Positions 1 through 6,800 of a stretch of 29,808 nucleotides of DNA are shown here, piece by piece. The translations under genes and the position numbers were made by a program. Below the pieces are notes generated by a model. The model saw only the letters and a program-made list of their open reading frames with translations. It made no database searches and had not been told where the DNA came from. Position 1 is the stretch's first letter. The number at the start of each line of letters is the position of its first letter. Source of the DNA: CAZLFA01 sp964558665 (GTDB lineage Bacteria > Desulfobacterota > Syntrophia > Syntrophales > PHBD01); assembly GCA_964558665.1 (NCBI GenBank), contig CAZLFA010000052.1, positions 1 through 29,808 of the forward strand, in the 5' to 3' direction.

Positions 1-73
1 GAATGTTTGAATGATTGATTGACTTGGAAGTGTGAAAGGACGATTCTTATTTATGTGGAAATTAGTGCCCGGT

Positions 74-120
74 CAACCCTCAAAAAACACCTGAAAAATA
101 CCCTGGTATTTTAAGGGTTG
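74..120. repeat. Nested hairpin at left edge
   Basis: An outer inverted repeat (CAACCCT at 74-80, AGGGTTG at 114-120) encloses a perfect inner stem (AAAATACC at 95-102, GGTATTTT at 105-112) with a two-base loop. It lies downstream of the minus-strand amidohydrolase, about 115 bases past its stop, and could be a terminator, but neither side has a clear T-run. It could equally be the end of a mobile element lying left of the window. The rest of 1-234 shows no convincing gene, only very short frames such as 167-226. Confidence 0.4.
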
Positions 121-234
121 TCATCCAAAGCCTGAAGGGAGACAACTTGCATGGGTGAGTCATTTTATGAAAAACAAGCAAACTTCTGTATTGAAACTGA
201 TGGAAAGGATACGCGGGTTATCTTGAATGCTGTC

Positions 235-1485
235 TTACCCGAACAAAAAGCGCTCGGGATTTATTGCGCAGAAAAGTTCCTTCTGCTCATTGCTTAATAT
301 TGCTGAATCCGCTTTGATGAATGTTTCAAGATAGTCGTTGTAGGAATCCGACCAGAGGAGGTTGATCATGAAGTCGCTGCCGAAGAGAATCCGCTGTACG
401 ATCTTGTCACGCTGCTTCTGCGGCTGCGATTCTATAAGGTCTCTTAAAGATCTGTAATAGCCGGTGTCGAAGCCGCAGCATGAAAAGTCCGTATAGACAT
501 GCGGATAAGTGTCGATCAGCTTTATTATCTTCCTCTGCCAGTCTTTTCTGGGAATAAAAAAGAGCCTTTTTTTGTCCTGTTTGCCGAAATGGGCCAGATC
601 GAGTTTGAGTTTCGGGTAGCTGCTCAGCGCCTTTTCCCATCGCTCCGGCGGTGTGAATATCCCGGCGTTTTTCTCGTCGAGGATGAAGCCGCCGTCGCTG
701 CAGTGAGCCGTTAGGGGGATGTTTTTCGCGCAGCAGTATTCATAGAGCGTCCTTACCTTCGCAAGCTCAGGAACGTCGTCCTCCGGCCAGGGATCGAATC
801 CTATGGGCGGATAGACCTTGATGCCCGCGAAGAAGTTGCTTTTCATGGCATCGATGTCGCCTTCGAACCTGCCCATGTTTTCCCTGAGTTCGGCGCGGCT
901 TCCCGTATAACGTCCGAAATATTTTTCCAGCATGGTAATAATCTTTTCCGCTTTGTAGTTTCTGGTGTTGATTCCCAGAAAAGGATATATCTCAAAGATG
1001 GCGTGGCCGGTTCGCTTTTCTATTTCATAATCATCTTCGCTTTTCCTGATCAGCTCATATTCGCAATATTTTCTGATGCCGTTGAAGACGTCGATGGTCT
1101 GTTCGATGATGGGCTTTTGGGGAGGTATTCTGTAAAAGGTATTGGTCTTGATGTTCTTGTATCCGAAGTCCATCAACAGGGGAGTCAGCAGAATGGTTTC
1201 ATAGCTTTTGCCGCCGACGGTGATCCTGCCGTTCTCCATGGTTCCAGCAGTTTTCAGGTAGTATTCGATAAGCAGGAAAAAATTGGCGATGTCGTTTTCC
1301 ATGACGGAAAGCAGGTTCATGCCCCTGTTCAGATACTTTTGGCAAAACAGTGTGACCAGGGTGCTGATGCCGGGAATCGCCATCAGGCCGAAGACCCGCC
1401 AGCCCGTGCCCTTTATGAATGCGAGCAGGTTGGGATGGCTTAGATTCATGGCATGGCAATGGACGTCGTAGAATGTTGACGACAT
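235..1485 (-). CDS. Amidohydrolase-family metal-dependent hydrolase
   Basis: A 416-residue protein with the layout of the amidohydrolase-related TIM-barrel family (PF04909 type). The N-terminal strand carries the metal-binding HxH (VHCH, His9 and His11). Later come a GIKVYPP segment at a barrel strand, TAHCSDGG and LAHFGK with the expected later histidines, and GSD near the C-terminus as the likely catalytic aspartate. The end, INPERFLFG, is typical of the family. It should be a cytoplasmic hydrolase or decarboxylase; the substrate cannot be told. There is no signal peptide. The minus-strand start at 1485 has a G-rich stretch upstream as a possible ribosome-binding site. It follows the lysozyme-like gene by 52 bases and probably shares its transcript, although the two have no obvious functional link. 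The family is clear; the reaction is unknown. Confidence 0.8.
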   Translation of the reverse strand: MSSTFYDVHCHAMNLSHPNLLAFIKGTGWRVFGLMAIPGISTLVTLFCQKYLNRGMNLLSVMENDIANFFLLIEYYLKTAGTMENGRITVGGKSYETILLTPLLMDFGYKNIKTNTFYRIPPQKPIIEQTIDVFNGIRKYCEYELIRKSEDDYEIEKRTGHAIFEIYPFLGINTRNYKAEKIITMLEKYFGRYTGSRAELRENMGRFEGDIDAMKSNFFAGIKVYPPIGFDPWPEDDVPELAKVRTLYEYCCAKNIPLTAHCSDGGFILDEKNAGIFTPPERWEKALSSYPKLKLDLAHFGKQDKKRLFFIPRKDWQRKIIKLIDTYPHVYTDFSCCGFDTGYYRSLRDLIESQPQKQRDKIVQRILFGSDFMINLLWSDSYNDYLETFIKADSAILSNEQKELFCAINPERFLFG

Positions 1486-1537
1486 GATAGATCGGCCCCC
1501 CCTGATATTGATTTTGCTTTCTGTGTTGTCTTTTACT

Positions 1538-2347
1538 TTATCTTATCCGCGGGTCTCCCGGCAGATACATGCCCGTGACCTTCCGGTAAGCGTCGGAAGT
1601 CCTGCTGCCCGGCACGCCGTCAATCAGGACGAAGATCCCCGGAAAGGTGTTCAGCCAGCGCTGCAGTTCCTCCGTCTTCCTTATAACAGCAGGGTCTTTG
1701 GCTTTCCTTGATGAATAGTTGACAACGAGAGGTGCGGAGCATTCGGCAGGTGAGGGGTGATCGGGAAATTCAATCAGGCCGGTTTCCGCCATACGGCGAA
1801 GGAGCACCGCGGCGCCGCACTGTGTCGAAACGGCTTTGTCCGACCATTTGCCGTCCGCAGTATATTTCCCGTTTTTGTAATGTTGTGAGAAACTCCAGAG
1901 ATAAGGTGACAGCACACGGGGATGGTGCAGGCGGTATCCCCATCCGTTGTATTTTTCCAGTTGATAAAGCGTTCCAGCCAGGCTCCAGTCGGTCTTTACA
2001 TCCAGACGTCTGAGGGACAGGGCATCAGCGGCGCTTTCTTCCCATGTGAAAGGCGGTTTCCCTTTTTTAGGCCTTCCGGCCGGAACATGGACGGTTCTTT
2101 GGGAGAGGGAATCTCCGTTATGGAGGTGGCGGTCAAAAAGCAGACCGGACTCCATGCTGTGAACAGCGGCGACAAAGAACCAGGGAATGCCCATGATGCC
2201 TGCCGCATTTTCATAGCGTGATCTGTTTGCCTGGATTGAGGAGATTGCTTTTATTATGGCCTGCATGCGCTCCGGGTGCACGGCGCAGGTGCTGAAAAGC
2301 CTTTCGTATTCTTCTCTGAGGCTGCGGGTCAATGAAAGGGTCGGCAT
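1538..2347 (-). CDS. Phage-type lysozyme-like protein with peptidoglycan-binding C-terminus
   Basis: About 269 residues. The central part has AAVHSMESG (Glu66 as likely catalytic acid), HLHNGDSL, VPAGRP, FTWEESAADAL, YNGWGYR and SPYLWSFS. I recognise this pattern from the COG5526-like lysozyme family, often found in phage-derived loci. The C-terminal 45 residues (LQRWLN, IDGVPGSRTSDAY, TGMYLPGDPR) resemble a peptidoglycan-binding fold. The expected role is cleavage of peptidoglycan. There is no signal peptide, so export would need a holin or another route, and none is seen nearby. I chose the start at 2347 because GAGG lies six bases upstream. A longer in-frame start at 2395 has no ribosome-binding site. 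It sits first in a two-gene minus-strand unit. Confidence 0.7.
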   Translation of the reverse strand: MPTLSLTRSLREEYERLFSTCAVHPERMQAIIKAISSIQANRSRYENAAGIMGIPWFFVAAVHSMESGLLFDRHLHNGDSLSQRTVHVPAGRPKKGKPPFTWEESAADALSLRRLDVKTDWSLAGTLYQLEKYNGWGYRLHHPRVLSPYLWSFSQHYKNGKYTADGKWSDKAVSTQCGAAVLLRRMAETGLIEFPDHPSPAECSAPLVVNYSSRKAKDPAVIRKTEELQRWLNTFPGIFVLIDGVPGSRTSDAYRKVTGMYLPGDPRIR

Positions 2348-2443
2348 AATCAACCTCGGCAAATGCTGAAAAACGTGACGATGGAGAAATGCCATTGATT
2401 GCGTAGAAACTGCCCGGATTCCGTTGCATCCCGGCGCTATGCA

Positions 2444-2471
2444 ATCATAAGAATATTGAAAGTGAAGTCAA
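2444..2471 (-). promoter_or_regulatory. Sigma70-type promoter for lysozyme/amidohydrolase unit
   Basis: On the minus strand a -35 box TTGACT (2466-2471) and a -10 box TATGAT (2444-2449) are separated by 16 bases. Each matches the consensus at five of six positions. Transcription would begin near 2437, about 90 bases before the chosen start at 2347. Confidence 0.55.
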
Positions 2472-2532
2472 GACATTTCTTTACCGCGGCCGGGGATAAA
2501 GACTTTTTTGACAATGGTTCATAAATAGTCTA

Positions 2533-2674
2533 GTTTCCGTCTTGAAAGGGCTCTTTTCCGTTTTGGCTGCGTCGATCTTCTGTATTGCTTGTGCGACGTA
2601 CGTAAAGTACGACTCCGCACAATACCTTGATCTCCTTTCCGGAACGAAAAATAACCTCTTTCCAATCCGGAAAC
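2533..2674. repeat. Palindromic repeat family B, full copy
   Basis: About 142 bases bounded by GTTTCCG (2533-2539) and CGGAAAC (2668-2674). The ends continue as imperfect inverted repeats of about 34 bases (GAAAGGG on the left against CTCTTTCC on the right). The centre forms a hairpin between GTATTGCTTGTGCGACGTAC and GTACGACTCCGCACAATAC around a GTAAA loop. Partial copies occur at 4249-4303 and 6707-6739. It lies in the 444-base gap between the lysozyme-like gene and mutM. No transposase is encoded, so it looks like a non-autonomous (MITE-like) or extragenic palindromic element. The rest of the gap holds the minus-strand promoter and nothing else I can support. Confidence 0.7.
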
Positions 2675-2791
2675 CGAAACAAAAAAATGAACAGGTTGCG
2701 TTGATGTCTGCAAAACTCACTGCGTTTTAAATGCCGTATTCGATAGCGCCCTGACCCGGAGCAGGGACCATTATTTAAGGGGATGGAGATT

Positions 2792-3571
2792 ATGCCGGAA
2801 CTTCCCGAGGTTGAGACCCTTTGCCGCCAGTTGAAAAAAAAGATCGTCGGCAGAAGCGTTAAAAAAGTGGATGTACTTGATGAAAAGCTGGGCGTCATAG
2901 CCGGCCTGGAAGGGGGGCGGGTTATCAACGTCTGCAGAAACGGCAAGGGCATGGCCATAGAACTGGACAACGGGATGGCATTGAGGGTACATCTGCGCAT
3001 GACAGGGCGGTTGCAATGGCATGAGCATAATGACGAGACGGCGCATCATACGCGCCTGATTATAACTTTCGATCAGGGAAGGATCGATCTTATCGATCCG
3101 CGCCGTTTTGCAACGGCAAAAACGGGAGACGCACCCGTATGTGACGTCTGCATCGCCAATCCGCTGGAGTCGTTTGACGTTGCGAATCTCATGAAGGCAG
3201 CGGCACGGCGCAAGCTTCCAGTTAAATCATTTCTCATGGACCAGAAGGTGATTTCCGGAATAGGCAATATCTACGCCTGCGAAATACTTTATAAGGCCGG
3301 CGTTGATCCGTACCGCCGTGCAGACAGGCTGGCAAGGGACCAGTGGCTGAAGATTGCAAGGGCCGCAAAGGGCATATTAAAAAAGGCGGTTGAGTGCCGG
3401 GGCACCTCTGTATCCGACTGGCGCGATCTTTTCGGACGGGAGGCGGAATTTCAGAATCATCTGCACGTGTATGCGCGCGAGGGGGAATCATGCCTCCGCT
3501 GCGGGGCAAAAATAAAGAGGGAGAAACTGGGAGGCAGAGGGACTTATTATTGCCCGGCCTGCCAGAAATAA
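2792..3571 (+). CDS. mutM: Formamidopyrimidine-DNA glycosylase
   Basis: Bifunctional base-excision repair enzyme that removes 8-oxoguanine and formamidopyrimidines and nicks the abasic strand. The mature N-terminus must be Pro2, the catalytic nucleophile, so the start is the ATG at 2792 giving MPELPEVE. An upstream in-frame ATG at 2783 would add three residues and block catalysis. AAGGGGA eight bases upstream fits as ribosome-binding site. Visible elements are Pro2-Glu3, Lys52 in the RNGKG loop, GIGNIYACEILYKAGVDP of the helix-two-turn-helix region, and a C-terminal zinc finger with Cys234, Cys237, Cys254 and Cys257. The 259-residue length is normal, and no residue expected for activity is missing. 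The nitroreductase gene follows after 39 bases and may be co-transcribed. Confidence 0.96.
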   Translation: MPELPEVETLCRQLKKKIVGRSVKKVDVLDEKLGVIAGLEGGRVINVCRNGKGMAIELDNGMALRVHLRMTGRLQWHEHNDETAHHTRLIITFDQGRIDLIDPRRFATAKTGDAPVCDVCIANPLESFDVANLMKAAARRKLPVKSFLMDQKVISGIGNIYACEILYKAGVDPYRRADRLARDQWLKIARAAKGILKKAVECRGTSVSDWRDLFGREAEFQNHLHVYAREGESCLRCGAKIKREKLGGRGTYYCPACQK

Positions 3572-3610
3572 TGAAGGCGACCCTGGAAAAATAGAAGACG
3601 GAGGTAATAT

Positions 3611-4180
3611 ATGATAATAGAATTGGTAGAAAAAAACAGAAGCTACCGGCGCTTCGACCAGAAGCATGCCATTGACAGGAACACTTTAAAAGAACTGGTG
3701 AACCTGGCGCGTCTCTCCGCGTCGGCGGCAAACCTGCAGCCCCTCAAATACAGTCTCTCGTGCGAAAAGGAAGAAAATGCCGTGATCTTTGAGAATCTGG
3801 CATGGGCCGGATATCTGAGGGATTGGCCCGGACCTTCTGAAGGGCAGAGACCTTCCGGTTACATTATCATTCTCCTTGATACTGATATGGCCAAATCACC
3901 CAACTGCGATCATGGCATAGCTTCCCAGAGCATTCTCCTGGGGGCGGTGGAAAAGGGGCTGGGAGGCTGCATCATTGCGTCGATACAGAGAGATAAGATC
4001 CGCAAGGCTTTGAATATCCCTGACCGTTACGATATCCTTCTTGTCATTGCCCTGGGGAAGCCGGCGGAGAAGGTGGTCATCGAGGAAGTCAGGCCTGACG
4101 GCGATGTGAAATACTGGCATGCCGAAGACGGTTCACACCATGTGCCTAAGAGAAACCTGGACGATATTATAATCGCCTGA
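3611..4180 (+). CDS. Nitroreductase-family FMN oxidoreductase
   Basis: A compact 189-residue member of the nitroreductase family, which uses FMN and NAD(P)H to reduce nitro compounds, quinones or enones. The N-terminal RSYRRF contacts the FMN phosphate in this family, and LARLSASAANLQPLKY is the second cofactor segment. The block SQSILLGAVEKGLGGCII is the conserved helix over the flavin, and VIALGKPAE is the usual C-terminal strand. A GGAGGT lies just before the start. It has no signal peptide. It lies 39 bases after mutM, and a hairpin terminator follows 13 bases after its stop. The physiological substrate cannot be read from the sequence. Confidence 0.88.
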   Translation: MIIELVEKNRSYRRFDQKHAIDRNTLKELVNLARLSASAANLQPLKYSLSCEKEENAVIFENLAWAGYLRDWPGPSEGQRPSGYIIILLDTDMAKSPNCDHGIASQSILLGAVEKGLGGCIIASIQRDKIRKALNIPDRYDILLVIALGKPAEKVVIEEVRPDGDVKYWHAEDGSHHVPKRNLDDIIIA

Positions 4181-4193
4181 AAGACACTGAAAG

Positions 4194-4230
4194 AAAAGCG
4201 CTGAGCGGTTAAATTCCGTCAGCGCTTTTT
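4194..4230. terminator. Bidirectional intrinsic terminator
   Basis: AAAAGCGCTGA-GCGG (4194-4208) pairs with CCG-TCAGCGCTTTTT (4216-4230) around a seven-base loop with a one-base bulge. T-runs follow the stem on both strands. It ends the mutM-nitroreductase transcript and may also stop transcripts from the convergent helix-hairpin-helix gene. Confidence 0.85.
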
Positions 4231-4248
4231 CCTGATCTGCGTCTCTGT

Positions 4249-4303
4249 CCGGAAAGGGTTCTTTTCCGTTCAGGCTGAGTCGATCTGGGGCATTGCCGGT
4301 GCG
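4249..4303. repeat. Partial left half of repeat family B
   Basis: This stretch follows 2541-2595 nearly base for base: GGAAAGGG, TTCTTTTCCGTT, GGCTGAGTCGATCT, then ATTGC and GGTGCG. At GTGCG, where family B begins its central hairpin, the sequence passes directly into the core of a family A element. The element is therefore composite. Confidence 0.6.
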
Positions 4304-4413
4304 CAAAGAGTTTTCCGCGGCTCAGAATATTTTTTCGATGGAAGCCGTGATCATTCCCCAGGCCCTGCCTGATGAAAAAATATTTGATTCGCCGCTTGCA
4401 AACCCTTTGCGCA
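4300..4413. repeat. Divergent copy of repeat family A
   Basis: It shares the central arms of the 13208 and 18594 elements (CGCGGCTCAGAATATTTTT and AAAAATATTTGATTCGCCGC). The closing stem here is TGCGCAAAG (4300-4308) with CTTTGCGCA (4405-4413), instead of GGTCAAAG with CTTTGACC. The bases changed on both sides so pairing is kept. The terminal loop is about 40 bases rather than the six-base CACAGG. The outer stem of the full elements is absent. Confidence 0.65.
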
Positions 4414-4471
4414 GACTTCACAATGTTCTTATACGGAAACCTGAAGTCTGCGCATCCGAAGTTTCCGGATG
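4409..4471. repeat. Two further hairpins next to repeat A variant
   Basis: GCGCAGACTTCA (4409-4420) is perfectly complementary to TGAAGTCTGCGC (4442-4453). CATCCG (4453-4458) pairs with CGGATG (4466-4471). The GCGCA at 4409-4413 can pair either with the repeat arm at 4300-4304 or with 4449-4453, so the two folds exclude each other. No T-run follows, so this is not an obvious terminator for the minus-strand gene ending at 4476. Confidence 0.55.
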
Positions 4472-4475
4472 GACA

Positions 4476-4814
4476 CTACTTGCCTTGCTTGGCTATTATC
4501 CTGTCTTTGATTTTATCATAGGTTGCTTTAGGGACGACCTTTTTGGAAACGAGTTGATCCTTCTTCTTATAAGGGCGATTTTCTATGATTTTCTTTGAAT
4601 ACTCATCGCCAATTCCGGGAAGTGCTTTTAATTGATCCTTCGAAGCAGTGTTGATGTCAATCATTTCCACTTTGGCATCTGTTTTTTTCGCTTCCGCTTT
4701 TGCGGGGGCCGCTTTTTCGGTTTTACCCTTGGCCGGGGCGGCTGCTTTATCAGCCGCAAATGACGTGCTGACAAATGCCACTAAAACGAACAGAATCAAA
4801 AATAATCTCTTCAT
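4476..4814 (-). CDS. Secreted helix-hairpin-helix (ComEA-like) protein
   Basis: A 112-residue protein. Residues 1-20 form a signal peptide, with cleavage likely after SFA. Residues 22-50 are a low-complexity Ala/Lys-rich linker. Residues 52-110 form a ComEA-type helix-hairpin-helix domain: INTASKDQLKALPGIG is the diagnostic stretch, followed by a second half-motif around PYKKKDQLVSKK. Such domains bind double-stranded DNA without sequence preference, and ComEA acts in the periplasm during DNA uptake. Unlike classic ComEA there is no membrane anchor apart from the signal. AGGAGG lies eight bases upstream of the start. It is a single minus-strand gene, with no other competence genes in the window. 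A DNA-uptake role is plausible but unproven. Confidence 0.85.
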   Translation of the reverse strand: MKRLFLILFVLVAFVSTSFAADKAAAPAKGKTEKAAPAKAEAKKTDAKVEMIDINTASKDQLKALPGIGDEYSKKIIENRPYKKKDQLVSKKVVPKATYDKIKDRIIAKQGK

Positions 4815-4851
4815 TGCATGCCTCCTTCGTTATTTTTTTGTATCAGGCAGA

Positions 4852-4860
4852 TTTATAGCA
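4852..4860 (-). promoter_or_regulatory. Extended -10 promoter for the helix-hairpin-helix gene
   Basis: The minus strand reads TGCTATAAA, an extended -10 motif (TGnTATAAT type), about 38 bases upstream of the start at 4814. No good -35 box is present at the usual distance, which fits extended -10 promoters. A moderate-to-weak call. Confidence 0.35.
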
Positions 4861-4966
4861 TTATTCGCCTGTGGCGAAAAGCGGAAAATACGCAAAAAGA
4901 TGCAATTATTCCAGAGTTTATTAAGGACCGCGCAAATTTTGGCAGGCCGAATTATCTTGAAAAGGA

Positions 4967-4988
4967 GTGACACTTCAGGTAGTGTGAC
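4967..4988. repeat. Imperfect palindrome upstream of cupin gene
   Basis: GTGACACT (4967-4974) and AGTGTGAC (4981-4988) are inverted with one mismatch around six bases. It lies 25 bases before the cupin start, where an operator could sit. Nothing else supports a regulatory role. Confidence 0.25.
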
Positions 4989-5013
4989 GGCGTTGTAACC
5001 TCCGGAGAAGGTA

Positions 5014-5385
5014 ATGAATAATTCAACTGAAAACAGTTCAAAAGACCGCCGTCCCTGGGGATATTACGATATCCTTTCGGAACATCAGGACTTCAGAATC
5101 AAAAAGATCGTCGTTTTTCCGGGTCACAGGATAAGCCTGCAAAGACACAGGCAGCGGTCCGAACACTGGCTGGTTTTGAAGGGTGTCGGCATGATCGTTG
5201 TTGAGAACAGCGAACGAGAGATAAAAAAGGGCGATTCGTTTGACATACCGGCCGGTTCTGTTCATCGTGCAGGCAATTCAGGAGAAGATGATCTGGTAAT
5301 AATAGAAATTCAAACCGGTCAGTATTTCGGTGAGGATGACATTGAACGCATCGCCGACGACTACGGCAGAGAAGATTTGTGCTGA
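5014..5385 (+). CDS. Stand-alone cupin of phosphomannose isomerase type II
   Basis: A 123-residue single-domain cupin matching the C-terminal isomerase domain of bifunctional ManC/AlgA enzymes (PF01050 type). Visible motifs are RPWGYYDIL at the N-terminus, FPGHRISLQRH, SEHWLVLKG with the metal-binding His/Glu set, and GDSFDIPAGSVHRAGN as the second cupin motif. It would interconvert mannose-6-phosphate and fructose-6-phosphate, feeding GDP-mannose or related sugars. No guanylyltransferase domain is attached. A strong GGAGAAGG precedes the start. The next genes (dehydrogenase, KdnA-like aminotransferase, heptose epimerase) also act on surface-sugar precursors. Small cupins of this kind can have other roles, so the exact substrate is inferred. 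Confidence 0.82.
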   Translation: MNNSTENSSKDRRPWGYYDILSEHQDFRIKKIVVFPGHRISLQRHRQRSEHWLVLKGVGMIVVENSEREIKKGDSFDIPAGSVHRAGNSGEDDLVIIEIQTGQYFGEDDIERIADDYGREDLC

Positions 5386-5399
5386 CGATGGAATTGTTA

Positions 5400-5429
5400 T
5401 TGCTTTATCGGGTATGAACTTGTTATAAC
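5400..5429 (+). promoter_or_regulatory. Possible promoter upstream of iron alcohol dehydrogenase
   Basis: TTGCTT (5400-5405) and TATAAC (5424-5429) are 18 bases apart, in the 156-base gap between the cupin gene and the dehydrogenase gene. This gives a reasonable sigma70 match with a leader of about 105 bases. No terminator is visible between the two genes. Confidence 0.35.
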
Positions 5430-5541
5430 GGCGCGTCTTTGCCGGAGAATCGGCCTGACAGGCGGACCATGAAAAGCCGTAGCGCAAGGAACATGGACGT
5501 GCTGGACGTAAATCAGGAAAAAACAATGAAAGAGGTGTTAT

Positions 5542-6699
5542 ATGAGAAAGCATTTTACTTTTACCGGAGCCCGGAAGATTGTTTTCGGCACAGGGGCGTT
5601 TGAAGGATTGGCGGATCAGGTCCGTGAGCTCAACGCAAAACATCCCCTTATTGTGCTCGATCAGCATCTGGCAGAGTCCGGAATGGGCGCACAGGCAGCA
5701 GAGCTTCTGGAAAAGGCCGGCATGAAGTATTCACTCTATGGCGCGGTTGAACCGGAACCGAGACTGGAACTGGCCGATGATGCGGCGAAAGCGGCTGCCA
5801 GAGGGAAGTGCGATGCCGTGATCGGCATAGGAGGAGGAAGCGCCATGGATGTGGCGAAGGCCGCAGCAGCGGTTGCCGGCAACAAGGCAAAGGCTGCGGA
5901 TTTCCTGGGACTGAACAAGGTTCCGGGGCCGGGCCTGCCGACGATTATGGTGCCGACCACAGCCGGCACCGGAAGCGAAGTGACCTTTACGGCCGTCTTT
6001 GTCAGAAAAGATCTTAAGAAGAAGGAAGGGATGAACAGCCCCTATCTCTACCCGGACGTTGCTCTCCTTGATCCGATGCTGACCCTGACCCTGCCGCCGC
6101 AGCCAACGGCCGCAACCGGTATCGATGCCCTGTGTCACGCAATTGAATCCTATACTTCGGTCAATGCATCCCCGATGAGCGAACTCGTTTCACTGGAGGC
6201 GATTCATCTGATTGCAGAGAATCTGCGCACCTGCGTTCATAACGGCAGCAATATTGAAGCCAGGGAAAAGATGCTGCTGGGAAGCCTCTATGCAGGCCTG
6301 GGACTGGCCAATGCCGGAGTAACGGCGGTTCATTCGCTTTCCTATCCGCTGGGCGGCAAATTCGGCATCTCTCACGGACTGGCAAACACGATGATGCTTC
6401 CGGCTGTTATGGTTTACAACATCTCTGCCGCACATGAAAAATTCGCCATGGTCGCCGAAGCGATGGGAGAGATTGTGGATGATATGTCACTGCGGGAAGC
6501 GGCTTATCAGGCGGTGGAAGCGGTTGATTCCCTGATCGAAGATTGCGGCATCTACAGCACGCTTAACGACTTTGGCATCAAGGAACAGGATTTTCCGGAA
6601 CTGGCCAAGGTTGCGATGACGGTTGCGAGGCCCCTGGCCAATAATCCGCGCAAGGTGACAGTGGAAGATGCCATAGAAATTTATGAGGACGCATTTTAG
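5542..6699 (+). CDS. Iron-containing alcohol dehydrogenase (candidate Kdo 8-oxidase)
   Basis: A 385-residue group III (iron-type) alcohol dehydrogenase. It has the NAD-binding GIGGGSAMD (about residues 95-103), PTTAGTGSEVT, and four metal ligands with normal spacing: Asp195, His199, His264 and His278 (GIDALCHAIE, VHSLSYP, ISHGLAN). On sequence alone it looks like the broad DhaT/butanol dehydrogenase group. Context suggests something more specific. The next gene resembles KdnA, which in Shewanella works with an iron-type dehydrogenase, KdnB, to oxidise carbon 8 of Kdo before amination. This protein lines up with classical members better than with the KdnB sequence I remember, so that role is inference. 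A GAGGTG precedes the start, and a short family B hairpin follows the stop. Confidence 0.88.
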   Translation: MRKHFTFTGARKIVFGTGAFEGLADQVRELNAKHPLIVLDQHLAESGMGAQAAELLEKAGMKYSLYGAVEPEPRLELADDAAKAAARGKCDAVIGIGGGSAMDVAKAAAAVAGNKAKAADFLGLNKVPGPGLPTIMVPTTAGTGSEVTFTAVFVRKDLKKKEGMNSPYLYPDVALLDPMLTLTLPPQPTAATGIDALCHAIESYTSVNASPMSELVSLEAIHLIAENLRTCVHNGSNIEAREKMLLGSLYAGLGLANAGVTAVHSLSYPLGGKFGISHGLANTMMLPAVMVYNISAAHEKFAMVAEAMGEIVDDMSLREAAYQAVEAVDSLIEDCGIYSTLNDFGIKEQDFPELAKVAMTVARPLANNPRKVTVEDAIEIYEDAF

Positions 6700-6706
6700 T
6701 TTTCGT

Positions 6707-6739
6707 CCGGAAAGGGCTCTTTTCCGCTTCGGAAACCGG
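6707..6739. repeat. Short family B hairpin
   Basis: GGAAAGGGCTCTTTTCCG is shared with the repeat at 2533-2674. Here it is closed by CCGG at both ends and forms TTTCCG-CTT-CGGAAA. It lies eight bases after the dehydrogenase stop. It might slow or end transcription, but no T-run follows. Confidence 0.5.
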
Positions 6740-6800
6740 AGTAGAGATATTCTTACGTAATTGTTTAAAATAATTTTCATTAAACGGAGGCAGATTAATC

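Noticed and set aside
2348..2395. Longer N-terminus for the lysozyme-like protein
   Set aside because: No ribosome-binding site precedes 2395, while GAGG is ideally placed before 2347. The extra 16 residues show no family similarity.
2533..2730. Short coding frames across repeat B
   Set aside because: Frames in several directions are produced by the palindrome itself and carry Lys/Arg-rich repeat translations; no start signals support them.
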